A model generated the notes under the pieces. That model saw only the letters and a list, made by a program, of their open reading frames with translations. It had not been told where the DNA came from and did no database searches. Positions 37,372-46,982 of a stretch of 64,000 bases of DNA are shown in pieces; within the stretch, counting starts at the first letter, position 1, and every line of letters begins with the position of its first letter. A program made the position numbers and the translations under genes. This DNA comes from an uncultured Candidatus Saccharibacteria bacterium (GTDB lineage Bacteria > Patescibacteriota > Saccharimonadia > Saccharimonadales > Saccharimonadaceae): contig CAMNGP010000002.1 of NCBI GenBank assembly GCA_946538495.1, positions 37,816 through 101,815 on the forward strand. The letters are read 5' to 3'.

Positions 37372-39795
37372 TTAGAGTTCGCCCCAGTTTTGACCGGTAG
37401 AGATTTCGACGGCAAGTTTAATATTTAGCTCGGGAGCAACGGATTCCATTTCTTGTTTTAGAATTCTTGCGACTCCTTGAACCTGGCTCTGGTCGCACTC
37501 CACAATTAAGGAATCGTGAACTTGCATAATTAGGTCTGCACCGCCTGGGAGCTTTTGATCTACTTTGATCATGGCGCGTTTCATGAGGTCAGCTTCAGTA
37601 CCCTGGATTGGCATATTCTCGGCCGCGCGTTCGGCAGCTTGACGAATCAAGAAATTGCTCGATTTGACGTCTGGCGTGGGGCGACGACGACCATAGAAGG
37701 TTTCGACATAGCCTTGTTCCCTGGCCTGCTTTAGTATTTCGTCTAATTTTTGCTTAATCGGTGCGCGCAGTTTAAAGTAATTATCGATGAATTGTTTGGC
37801 TTCGGCTATTGGCATTTTGGCGGCATCAGCGAGGCCCTTAACACTCATACCATAGAGAATGCCAAAATTAATAACTTTGGCAGCTCGACGCTGAGACTTA
37901 GTAACTTCGCTCATTGGAACTTTAAAGGCTTCGGAAGCGGTTTTAGTGTGGATATCTACGCCGTGATTAAAATCATCAATTAAGGCTCGATCGCCAGACA
38001 GAATGGCGGCGAGACGCAGTTCGAACTGCGAATAGTCTGCCGAAACCAACACTTTGCCAGCTGGTGCAATAAAACCAGCGCGAATACGTTTGCCCTCATC
38101 GGTGCGGACTGGAATGTTCTGCAGATTGGGATCTTTGGAGCTAAGGCGCCCAGTAGCGGTAACGTTTTGGGTGAAGGTAGTATGGATGCGATTATCTTCT
38201 CCAGCAAGACCAGGCATTGGAATTATGTAGGTGTTTAGCAACTTGGCGGCTTCACGGTATTCGATAATTTTTTGAATAATTGGATGAAGATCCTTTAGTT
38301 TATCTAATTCCTTAGCGCCGGTTGAATATCCGCGCGTAGTTTTTTTGATGCCACTAGCTGGAAGAGCCAACGTAGTGAAGAGAATTTCGGAAAGCTGAAC
38401 AGGAGAATTAACATTAAAATCCTTGCCAGCAAGAATACAGATTTCTCGTTCTAGCTTAGCAACTTCTTTGGTGTATTCCTCTTTGAGTTTTTCGAAGTAT
38501 TCACGATCGATCATCATTCCCTGCTTTTCCATTTTGTAAAGAATTGGGATTAGGGGCAAATCAAATTCAGTATATATATTATATAGTTTGGGATACTTTT
38601 GGAATTCTAAAAACTGCCTTTGACATTCGTCTTCAGGCGGAGTTAGCTGTGGTATTTCTCTGGCCAACGGATTTAGCAAGAAAGCAGCTTGGCCAAGATC
38701 CCAGTATTTTTTGCCACCTAAAATCTCGGAGGCAATTCTTTCATTGCTATGCATAGAGGATTTGACGTCCCAATCAATAATAATGGATGAATCAGAGATA
38801 ATATTCTCAAGGCCTGAACTATTATCGTTTCTGAGGTCGCGTCGCTCGCGCCCGTCGCCACGGGGCAAGTGCGTTAATTCTCGCGCCGCCGCGCTCCGAA
38901 CTCCCTCAGAAGCAGCACTAGCTTCAGGCTTATCCAGCTCTTTTTCGATTTTGCGAATGAGAGAGTTGAACTCGAGTTTTTTGAGGCCAGCTACAACTTG
39001 TTCATGATTAAACTTAAAATCTGGAATTTGCGACAAATCAACTGGAGCATCAAACATAATTTTGGCAAGATTTTTCGATAAATAAGCCGATTCCTTCCCT
39101 GCTTCAAGTTTGGCTTTCGTGGAACCAGTTATTTTATCTATATTATTATAGATATTATCTAGGTCACCAAAATCATTCAGAAGCTTGGCGGCAGTTTTTT
39201 CGCCAATACCAGGAACTCCAGGGATATTATCGGACGAATCGCCCTTCAAAGCTTTAAGATCTAGGAACTGAGATTTTTTGATGCCATACTTTGCCTCGAC
39301 TTCGGCGACGTCAATTTGTTCAATGTTAGAAAACCCTTTAAGAATGCGCCACATAAAAGTATTCTCGTCTACGATTTGTAACATATCTAAGTCAGAAGAA
39401 ATAATATAGGTTTCCCAATCTCCTGCATCATCGGCTTCACGAGAAAAAGTACCGATAATATCGTCGGCTTCATAATTATCGATTTCAACAAAATTCCAGC
39501 CGAGGTCACGAATCAGCGTCTCGAGTAGAGGTATTTGAGTATAAAAATCGTCACCAGGTTTAACGCGACCGGCTTTGTATTCGGGATATAGCTCGCGACG
39601 TTTAGAAACTGAAGTTTTGGAATCCCATGCCACTACGACTTTGGTAGGATTAAGCTTTTTAACGATTTCCATCGCAATTGCGGCAAAACCATAAACACCA
39701 CCAGTAGGAGTGCCATCTGAAAGCGACAATGCACCCATTGCGTAATATCCTCGGTAAAAAACCGATTTACCGTCTATCAAAACTAGTCTTTTCAT
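37372..39795 (-). CDS. polA: DNA polymerase I (carries palindromic insertion in inter-domain region)
   Basis: 5' nuclease VLIDGKSVFYRGYYAM; pol SADYSQFELRLAAILSGD, RRAAKVINFGILYGMS, QVHDSLIVEC. Confidence 0.95.
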   Translation of the reverse strand: MKRLVLIDGKSVFYRGYYAMGALSLSDGTPTGGVYGFAAIAMEIVKKLNPTKVVVAWDSKTSVSKRRELYPEYKAGRVKPGDDFYTQIPLLETLIRDLGWNFVEIDNYEADDIIGTFSREADDAGDWETYIISSDLDMLQIVDENTFMWRILKGFSNIEQIDVAEVEAKYGIKKSQFLDLKALKGDSSDNIPGVPGIGEKTAAKLLNDFGDLDNIYNNIDKITGSTKAKLEAGKESAYLSKNLAKIMFDAPVDLSQIPDFKFNHEQVVAGLKKLEFNSLIRKIEKELDKPEASAASEGVRSAAARELTHLPRGDGRERRDLRNDNSSGLENIISDSSIIIDWDVKSSMHSNERIASEILGGKKYWDLGQAAFLLNPLAREIPQLTPPEDECQRQFLEFQKYPKLYNIYTEFDLPLIPILYKMEKQGMMIDREYFEKLKEEYTKEVAKLEREICILAGKDFNVNSPVQLSEILFTTLALPASGIKKTTRGYSTGAKELDKLKDLHPIIQKIIEYREAAKLLNTYIIPMPGLAGEDNRIHTTFTQNVTATGRLSSKDPNLQNIPVRTDEGKRIRAGFIAPAGKVLVSADYSQFELRLAAILSGDRALIDDFNHGVDIHTKTASEAFKVPMSEVTKSQRRAAKVINFGILYGMSVKGLADAAKMPIAEAKQFIDNYFKLRAPIKQKLDEILKQAREQGYVETFYGRRRPTPDVKSSNFLIRQAAERAAENMPIQGTEADLMKRAMIKVDQKLPGGADLIMQVHDSLIVECDQSQVQGVARILKQEMESVAPELNIKLAVEISTGQNWGEL
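38813..38928. repeat. GC-rich palindromic element inserted in frame in polA
   Basis: Inner arms ttctgagg/cctcagaa, outer cctgaa/ttcagg; core gcgtcgctcgcgcccgtcgccacggg shared with the sufB/argS elements. Confidence 0.72.
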
Positions 39796-39796
39796 T

Positions 39797-40240
39797 TTAT
39801 AATCCTATATACTCGCGGCCAATTTTGCGCGAAATTAAACTTTTGATGGTAGCAAGAATTTTGGGTTTTTCCTCACAGGCGCCTAGTTCACATAATTCTA
39901 TTGCATCGGTGTCATATTTAAGGGTTGAAGTATTAATACCATCGTATACCAAGACGACGCGATTAACCGAATCGTCTTCAAAGCCTTCGTCTTCGGCTAG
40001 GATGCGGTCGTCGTAAACATAATAGGTGGTTCGCGTTTTGCTGCCATTAGCATAGTTGTCGGTAACCGAGAACTTATATCCTTCTGGCACCGAAGCAGAT
40101 ACTTCCCCGCTCATTGTAAAAACAAATGTATAAATCAAAACACCGATACAAACTATGCCAAGCGCCCACAATGTATAACGCATCCAGTTACCTTTTTTGT
40201 ATGCAACATTTGAGATATTGGCAATGTTAGGCAAAATCAA
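39797..40240 (-). CDS. Single-pass membrane protein, unknown function
   Basis: TM YTLWALGIVCIGVLIYTFVF. Confidence 0.5.
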   Translation of the reverse strand: MILPNIANISNVAYKKGNWMRYTLWALGIVCIGVLIYTFVFTMSGEVSASVPEGYKFSVTDNYANGSKTRTTYYVYDDRILAEDEGFEDDSVNRVVLVYDGINTSTLKYDTDAIELCELGACEEKPKILATIKSLISRKIGREYIGL

Positions 40241-40796
40241 CCTCCTTTATAATTCTGTCGACTTCTTGATACATATCTTCTTTGGTACCATTATTCAATA
40301 TGTAATAATCGGCGGCGGCAATTGGACCGCCTTTTTCGAGATTCTCGATTTCGCTACGGTCGCGTTCACGAATAGCGGCATGGTCAAAGGCTCGCCCAGG
40401 GCGGTTGGCTACTCTTTCGTAGCGGAGTTTTTTGTCGACAACTACGGCGATAAAAGTAAGTGACTTAGGGAATTCGTGTTTTAAAGTTTTGTATTCGGTC
40501 CAAGAATAGACGCCGTCCAGAATAATGCGCTTTTGGCCCGCAGCAATTAGATCTTTGGTTTCGGCGATAACTTGCTTGACTACCCAATCTTTGCCTTCGG
40601 TTTCGCGAATCATTTCGCGAAATTGCTTTTCGGACTCTCCGTCCTCGGTGCGTTCGATGCCACGTTTTTCCATTTCTTTGTAAATCATGCCACCAAAGTA
40701 GACCTTGGGATATCCTTTATCGGTAAGATAATCCACTACGACGGATTTACCGCTCCCACTCATGCCAACAATGGCAAGAATTTTAACATTGTCCAT
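40227..40796 (-). CDS. P-loop nucleotide/dephospho-CoA kinase-like protein
   Basis: ILAIVGMSGSGKSVVVDYLTDKGYPKVYFGGMIYKEM; start at MDNVK. Confidence 0.7.
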   Translation of the reverse strand: MDNVKILAIVGMSGSGKSVVVDYLTDKGYPKVYFGGMIYKEMEKRGIERTEDGESEKQFREMIRETEGKDWVVKQVIAETKDLIAAGQKRIILDGVYSWTEYKTLKHEFPKSLTFIAVVVDKKLRYERVANRPGRAFDHAAIRERDRSEIENLEKGGPIAAADYYILNNGTKEDMYQEVDRIIKEVDFA

Positions 40797-40809
40797 AGTG
40801 CTATTATAG

Positions 40810-40913
40810 CATAGGAAAGTAAGAATTTTAACGTGCCCTTCGGGCACGTTCCGAGCCACTCGGGCCAAGTCCTTATGTCCCGCAGGACAGATTAAAATTC
40901 TTACTTTCCTATG
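40810..40913. repeat. Palindromic cloverleaf-like intergenic element (type I) between divergent -10 boxes
   Basis: 22-bp perfect arms cataggaaagtaagaattttaa / ttaaaattcttactttcctatg; three internal hairpins. Confidence 0.88.
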
Positions 40914-40925
40914 ATATAATGGGGT

Positions 40926-41738
40926 ATGGCAAAATTTTTTACCACGAAGGACCCGTTAGATAAAATCATTGCAGAGACAATGCCAGAACACAGGATTCTG
41001 AGGACTGAGCATATTTTGACCGGATGGACGAATATCGTAATTGAAGTTACCACCGACAAGGGTGCGTATTTTTTTAGATTCCCGAGAAATCCGTTTTGGT
41101 CAAAGATGATTATAAAAGATGCGGCGGTATGTAATTATGTAGATGGTAAGACCAGTTATTACACACCGCAAATGAGACTCTGTTATGATTCAAAAAATCG
41201 TCCTTTTTCTGTTCATAAAAAGATTGAAGGATACACGCTGGGTGACAGGATTTACCATTTGTCGCACACGGCTTTAGCTGGCGTAGCTTACGATGTCGCT
41301 AAGTTTATAAAAGAATTATCCAGTGTCGATTTGAAAGATGCACCTAAGGAAGTGAAATATCCTTTGTCTCAGTTTTTGCACGAACTAGATTACAAGCATT
41401 ATGACAAACATATAGATGCGGATCACGAGTATATTAAGTCAAAAGAAGAGGCTAAGCTCGTACACGGTGATTTGAACCTCGGCAATATTTTGCTAGACAA
41501 AAATGATAGAGTGATTGGTGTAATTGATTTTTGTTTTGCAGGTACCGGTAATCCAAATATGGACGTAGCGCGGATGGTTTCTCGCCCGGCACCAAAAGAG
41601 TTTGAAAAAGAGTTTTTGAGTTATTTTAATGATAAGGCTGAAATCGAAAGAATGAAAAAGGCCTGGAAGCATATTGACAATGGCTACGCCGAGCATATCC
41701 GAGCAAAATTCCCGGAGATTAACCTAAATCAACTATAA
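40926..41738 (+). CDS. Choline/aminoglycoside phosphotransferase-like kinase
   Basis: LVHGDLNLGNILLDKNDRVIGVIDFCFAG. Confidence 0.85.
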   Translation: MAKFFTTKDPLDKIIAETMPEHRILRTEHILTGWTNIVIEVTTDKGAYFFRFPRNPFWSKMIIKDAAVCNYVDGKTSYYTPQMRLCYDSKNRPFSVHKKIEGYTLGDRIYHLSHTALAGVAYDVAKFIKELSSVDLKDAPKEVKYPLSQFLHELDYKHYDKHIDADHEYIKSKEEAKLVHGDLNLGNILLDKNDRVIGVIDFCFAGTGNPNMDVARMVSRPAPKEFEKEFLSYFNDKAEIERMKKAWKHIDNGYAEHIRAKFPEINLNQL

Positions 41739-41790
41739 TTCCCGAAAAACTATTTTTGATGTATAATAGGCATTAGAATTAAGGAGGTTT

Positions 41791-43524
41791 ATGGAAAAAG
41801 AGACGAGCGCCACTGATGTGACGTCATCAGAAAATTTGAATGCAAAGGCAACAAGCAATGTAGCTGATGATTCTGCTCCGCCGACAGAACCTATTACAGA
41901 TAGTACGACTGAAAAAACTGCGCAGAAAAAAATATCCAAAAAGAATAAAATCCTAGTATGCCTAACATTTATCGTGCTATTGGTAATAGCTGGTGTTATG
42001 GTTTGGTATTTCTTCTTCAGGACCCCAGAAAAACCTCAAAACGATCAAACTAGCACCGAGTATGTTCCGAGGCAAATTTCAGAACTTACATTGAAAGATA
42101 ATAGCTTAAGTGATTTCGATTTGACTTTTCTGAAGCTCAATGATAACGCCGATAACATCGTTTATAGTCCATTATCCATCAAATATGCACTTGGTATGTT
42201 GGCAAGTGGGGCCAATGGAGATACTAAAACTCAAATTACCACTTTAATTGGAAACTATCAACCTAAAGCCTATTTGAATAATGCCAATCGTTCCCTAGCC
42301 AACGCAATGTTTGTACGTAGAGAATCAAGCTTTGAGGATCTTATAAAGGATTCTTATATTAATGACTTAAAAGCAAAATATGGTTCTAGTATAATTTATG
42401 ATTCATTCGAATCACCTGATAATGCGAACAAATGGATCAACGACGAGACACTTGGCGTTATTGATAATCTATTTGACGAAGATAATTTTAATACCGAAAG
42501 AGATTTTGCTCTTGTTAATGCGCTCGCCATCGATATGGAATGGAATAATCAGCTGCAGTGCACTGAGGATATCTTCTACGCTACGCAATCTTCCGACAGT
42601 AATGGCTTGAAATGCAAGTACTATTCGATTCGGTACGCTCATGAAAACTATCACGATAGCATCGATATAATAAACCACGATAAAGGTTTTTCGAAACAAT
42701 TTTTTAATAATAATCAAGAGGTTCCAGTTGCCGAGATTGGCGCTAGCGCTAATCGCTATAATATCATTGAGGAGCTCGGTGAGGATTACATTCGTAAAAC
42801 TGTTCAAACGGAATATGACAAATGGCTAGAGGAGGGCAATGAAGACAGCGAGGATCATCCCTTCAACTTAGATGAGTATATGCAAAAATTAAAAGACAAT
42901 TATGGAAGATTAGACGAATCGACAGATTTCTTGTTTTATGATTCTAATGACGAAAAAGTTTTTGGTAAATACTTACGTGAGTATGATGGTGCAACCCTAG
43001 AATATGTAGGTATTATGCCAAAGAATGCCAAGTTGGACGACTATATCAAAACTCTTGATGCGAATAAAATAGCAGATATTATCAGTAATCTCAAGGTTTC
43101 ATCTAGTGCAAATAGTTATAAAGACGGTGTAGTAACGAAAATCCGTGGTTCTTTACCATTTTTTAACTATAGTTACTCCATGAAGGATTTTAAGAAGAAT
43201 CTCCAGCAGCTAGGAGTCACCAATGTATTTGATCAAGCAAAGGCAGATTTGTCCAATATGGTAGACCTCGAGAATTGCGACGACAATGCATTCATTATGG
43301 ATGCCTTGCATAAAGCGAATATTGATTTCAGTAATAATGGTATTAAGGCCGCTGCTATTACGGCCGTGATTGGTGGTATGGGTGCTACCGGTGGCGGATT
43401 CGATTATGAATGGGACGTACCAATAGAGGAAATTGACCTGACTTTTGACAAGCCATTTATGTTCATTATTCGAGATAAGGCTTCTGGCGAAGTGTGGTTT
43501 ACTGGAGCAGTTTATAATATATAG
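41791..43524 (+). CDS. Membrane-anchored serpin-family protease inhibitor
   Basis: TM ILVCLTFIVLLVIAGVMVWYFFF; NIVYSPLSIKYALGMLASGANGDTKTQI; NGIKAAAITAVIGGMGA hinge; DKPFMFIIRDKASGEVWFTGAVYNI; SD aaggagg. Confidence 0.88.
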   Translation: MEKETSATDVTSSENLNAKATSNVADDSAPPTEPITDSTTEKTAQKKISKKNKILVCLTFIVLLVIAGVMVWYFFFRTPEKPQNDQTSTEYVPRQISELTLKDNSLSDFDLTFLKLNDNADNIVYSPLSIKYALGMLASGANGDTKTQITTLIGNYQPKAYLNNANRSLANAMFVRRESSFEDLIKDSYINDLKAKYGSSIIYDSFESPDNANKWINDETLGVIDNLFDEDNFNTERDFALVNALAIDMEWNNQLQCTEDIFYATQSSDSNGLKCKYYSIRYAHENYHDSIDIINHDKGFSKQFFNNNQEVPVAEIGASANRYNIIEELGEDYIRKTVQTEYDKWLEEGNEDSEDHPFNLDEYMQKLKDNYGRLDESTDFLFYDSNDEKVFGKYLREYDGATLEYVGIMPKNAKLDDYIKTLDANKIADIISNLKVSSSANSYKDGVVTKIRGSLPFFNYSYSMKDFKKNLQQLGVTNVFDQAKADLSNMVDLENCDDNAFIMDALHKANIDFSNNGIKAAAITAVIGGMGATGGGFDYEWDVPIEEIDLTFDKPFMFIIRDKASGEVWFTGAVYNI

Positions 43525-43525
43525 T

Positions 43526-44323
43526 TTATCTTATAAGATAGTTTATCTTGGCTATCCTACGCGCATCGTCGTCAGGTGCTGGGAGATCTTCCCTATTTGA
43601 ATAGTCTGTAAAGATTTCTAGACAGTCTTTGACGGGGCCGTCGTAGATTGGGTCTTTATCGTAAACGCTCCATAAAATAATGTGAAGTTCTGGCGCATTG
43701 CTAGCATAGAATTTAAGTGCCTCGGAGGTGGCGCGAATGAATTCTTGCTCGGTAGCTTTGGTATGGCGCCAAGCACGACTGCCCAAGAAATACTCAGTTA
43801 CTTTTGATGAGATTGCGATCATTAATAGAATAGTTTGATAATAATTGGTATCTAAGAGCTGTAATAATATCGCTTCCATTTGTGGATCCAATAAAGTCAC
43901 ATCCAAAATAATGTCGTAGCCTAGCTCGATAAGTTTAGATAAAACAAGAAACAACATAATAGTGGCAAACTCGTCGGTGTTTTGGCGCAGGTTTTCTTCA
44001 CCGTAATAATCCTTAATCTCTTGGTAGTGCGGGTGATATTCAACAAAACGACGGGCCGCTACGAGAACTGGGTCTAGATTGTTTTTTTGACAGTACGCTT
44101 CTACGGCAGGTAGAATCTGCGTGGTTTTGCCAGAGCCGGAAAGTCCTGCGATGCGGAAGAGATGATGATTAGTGGTTTTTCCGGCGGTAAAATCCGCCAA
44201 AACTCGCTGCGCTATTTTGGGGTATTCAGAAAGATCAACTTGCCATTCTGATTTTACTCGAGAAGGCCAGTGAGATTTCATGTAACTGACAATTTTTGCT
44301 AATTCTGGATTACTTTCAGACAT
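43526..44323 (-). CDS. Zeta-toxin-like P-loop kinase
   Basis: FRIAGLSGSGKTTQILPAVEAYC, YDIILDVTLLDP, RRFVEYHPHYQEIKDYYG. Confidence 0.65.
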   Translation of the reverse strand: MSESNPELAKIVSYMKSHWPSRVKSEWQVDLSEYPKIAQRVLADFTAGKTTNHHLFRIAGLSGSGKTTQILPAVEAYCQKNNLDPVLVAARRFVEYHPHYQEIKDYYGEENLRQNTDEFATIMLFLVLSKLIELGYDIILDVTLLDPQMEAILLQLLDTNYYQTILLMIAISSKVTEYFLGSRAWRHTKATEQEFIRATSEALKFYASNAPELHIILWSVYDKDPIYDGPVKDCLEIFTDYSNREDLPAPDDDARRIAKINYLIR

Positions 44324-45196
44324 TTTTTGCTTTTCCTTATTTCGATTCTACTAACATCTTTTAAGACACAACTTTCACCTTCGGCTTGCAATTCAACCGT
44401 GGCTGGTTTAGTGAATTCTAAAATATCGCCGCTAGTTTCGGAACCTGGAGTACGAAACAGAATACTCCTAAACATTAGTTTGAACAAGCGCCAAAAACTC
44501 GTAAGACGGTCAGTTTTAGAACGGAATACCTTTGCATCTTTATAATCTTCCCCGCCCTTCATTACACGGGCCATAAAGCAGCCATTAACTGCGGCATAAT
44601 CGGAAGTCTTTGGATGTTGTAATTTATCGTTGAGCTTAAATTCAGGAATGAACTGTTTTTTGTGACGGTTCTTGAAATACCAACTGGCAAGATTAGTATA
44701 GGAACTAATTTTTCTGCCAAAAGCCGTTTTTAGTTTTTTGCGCATTTTCGGCGAATCATAGAGCTTAACAGCCTCGGCGGTCATACCAATCGTGACGTAA
44801 CAAGTAGCGTAGCGATAGTGAGCGCCATCGACAAGGATTTCGAGAGGATAATATATCGTACATGAATGGTCAAGGATATCCTCCAGGGTATTTGTGCCGA
44901 GGGTACGAGATAGGTCGTTAAAATTGCCGTAAGGTAAAACTGCCAAGGTGGCATCTTTACCAGAATTTAGAATTGCATTGGCGGCGATAACGCCGGTTGC
45001 GTCTCCACCGGCAGCAATAACTAAATCATCGTTCTTTAGGATTTTTGCGAGTTTGGCGGAATTTTGATCTACGTCGGTAGGTTTTACTTCATATTTACCA
45101 ATTATACAACCAGTTAATCCCGTAAGTTTATTTAGTACTTCAGCTCGAACGTCATTGTAGCGTGACGAGCGAGGATTATAAACTACGATATAGCGT
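44299..45196 (-). CDS. Diacylglycerol kinase / lipid kinase family protein
   Basis: YIVVYNPRSSRYNDVRAEVLNKL, LVIAAGGDATG; start near MKRYIVV. Confidence 0.85.
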
Positions 45197-45214
45197 TTCA
45201 TGAAGTCCTTTTGG

Positions 45215-45571
45215 TTACTCGGGTTGGCCGCCCGTACCGACACCAAGCCAGTTCAAGAGAGCATACATAACCGCATAAACTGCAAGCCCAATGACAATTT
45301 CGAATAAACGACGCTTGGCGGTGCGAGTTTTTTCCTCATTGCCACCAGCAGTAAGATATTGAATACCAACGATAGTGATGCCAACTACACCTAGAATTCC
45401 GACGCCGATAGTAAGAATATTGACAACAAGATTCAATACACCATTGATACCCTGGTTACAATCCAAAATGGCACAGTCCGGATTATCAGCGAAAACGGAT
45501 GCAGCTGGCAAAATAGCTACAGTTAATAAGCTTAGAATAACTGATGCGATTTTGATGATGGATTTTTTCAT
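45215..45571 (-). CDS. TrbC/VirB2 pilin-like membrane protein
   Basis: Signal peptide then two TM segments NLVVNILTIGVGILGVVGITIVGIQYLTAGGNEEKTRTAKRRLFEIVIGLAVYAV. Confidence 0.75.
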   Translation of the reverse strand: MKKSIIKIASVILSLLTVAILPAASVFADNPDCAILDCNQGINGVLNLVVNILTIGVGILGVVGITIVGIQYLTAGGNEEKTRTAKRRLFEIVIGLAVYAVMYALLNWLGVGTGGQPE

Positions 45572-45578
45572 GTGCCTC

Positions 45579-46553
45579 CTATCTTAAATATTCGTGTAAT
45601 TTTTTGGTGTCTTTGTTCTTGCGAAGTTTAGAAAGAGCCTTGGCCTCGATTTGGCGAATACGTTCGCGCGTAACATCGAATTCGGCGCCAACTTCCTCTA
45701 AAGTATGTGGGCGACCACCACCAATGCCAAAGCGCAGGCGAATGATTTTTTGCTCGCGGTCAGTAAGTGTAGCGATGATTTCGGATAATTGCTCTTTTAG
45801 AATTTGATTGGCGGCAGAATCTTCGGGAGAGTCGCGCTCTTCATCTTCGACAAAATCACCGAGTACAGAATCTTCGTCATCTCCTTCCCTACCGACGGAT
45901 GCATCTAACGAGGCGATGTCTTGCTTAATGCGCATGACATAATCAATCTTCTCGGGCTCCATGTCTAATTCTTTGGCAATTTCTTCGTTGGTGGGTTCGC
46001 GATTCAATTCGGAAGTGAGCTTGCGGGAGGTTCTGAGGACTTTGTTAATCGTTTCTACCATATGGACAGGAATACGGATGGTACGGGCTTGGTCGGCGAT
46101 GGCACGAGTAATAGCCTGGCGCACCCACCAAGTGGCATAGGTGGAGAATTTAAAACCTTTGTCGGGATCGAACTTATCAACGGCGCGCAAAAGACCAGTG
46201 TTGCCCTCTTGAATGAGATCGAGAAAATCTAGGCCGCGGCCGCCATAACGCTTAGCAATAGAGACCACTAGGCGCATATTAGACTCAACCATTTTGTCTT
46301 TGGCCTTTTTGTCGCCTTTTACGATGCGCTGGGCAAGGTCGGCCTCTTCCTCGGGAGTGAGAAGAGGAATTTTGCCGATTTCACGCAGGTACAAACGCAC
46401 ACTGTCGTCGGCAAAGGCATCAACATTCTCTGCCGTAATGGCAAGCTCTTCGTCGGAGAGCTCTTCCTCGTTTTCGAGATCGCCAGTCTCTGGCTCGTCG
46501 ATGTCTAAAGGTAAATCTTTTGCATTCAAAATATCGTCTTTTTTAACGCTCAT
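45579..46553 (-). CDS. rpoD: RNA polymerase primary sigma factor
   Basis: [73 protein letters not shown]. Confidence 0.96.
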   Translation of the reverse strand: MSVKKDDILNAKDLPLDIDEPETGDLENEEELSDEELAITAENVDAFADDSVRLYLREIGKIPLLTPEEEADLAQRIVKGDKKAKDKMVESNMRLVVSIAKRYGGRGLDFLDLIQEGNTGLLRAVDKFDPDKGFKFSTYATWWVRQAITRAIADQARTIRIPVHMVETINKVLRTSRKLTSELNREPTNEEIAKELDMEPEKIDYVMRIKQDIASLDASVGREGDDEDSVLGDFVEDEERDSPEDSAANQILKEQLSEIIATLTDREQKIIRLRFGIGGGRPHTLEEVGAEFDVTRERIRQIEAKALSKLRKNKDTKKLHEYLR

Positions 46554-46635
46554 TAAAGATTAGTATAATCTATTTTAGAGATTTTGGCAAGAAAACGCCG
46601 ACAATTAGTAAAGAAACTTTGAAGCAGAAAAGCAA

Positions 46636-46900
46636 CTAAGATCCAACTAAACATCGGATTGGATAACCAACATGTTTAGAAATTACATATGTGCCAGGAT
46701 TAACACCTCTATTATACGAGCCGTAGCTGTAAATGTTGGCCTCAGCGGTAGTAGGATTACTGGCTCTGGAGCTAGTGTTGATATTATCGTAACGCGGAAA
46801 TCTACTGGCATAGCATGAAGCTGTGCCGCCATGCCCTGAGCTTGGGTAGCATCGTAAGAACTTGCGGCTTCCAGTCTTAGGTTTTCAACCAGGAGTGATA
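46636..46900 (-). pseudogene. Frameshifted/deleted FISUMP surface-protein remnant
   Basis: Minus strand shows ENLRLEAASSYDATQAQGM then, in another frame, RFPRYDNINTSSRASNPTTAEANIYSYGSYNRGVNPGTYVISKHVGYPIRCLVGS*; matches ENLRLDN...RFPRYNNRNTASPATNITSNDANIYSYGNY of the gene at 1-1780. Confidence 0.8.
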
Positions 46901-46982
46901 TTTAACCGGTTCATAAAAATTAACTTTCCTCCATATATATTATGTATTAGCATAAAGATTTTAAAATTACTAGAAAGTATTT

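Noticed and set aside
40797-40868. N-terminal extension MARVARNVPEGHVKILTFLCYNST of the 40796 kinase
   Set aside because: This translation is the palindromic element and the TATAAT box; the true start is MDNVK.
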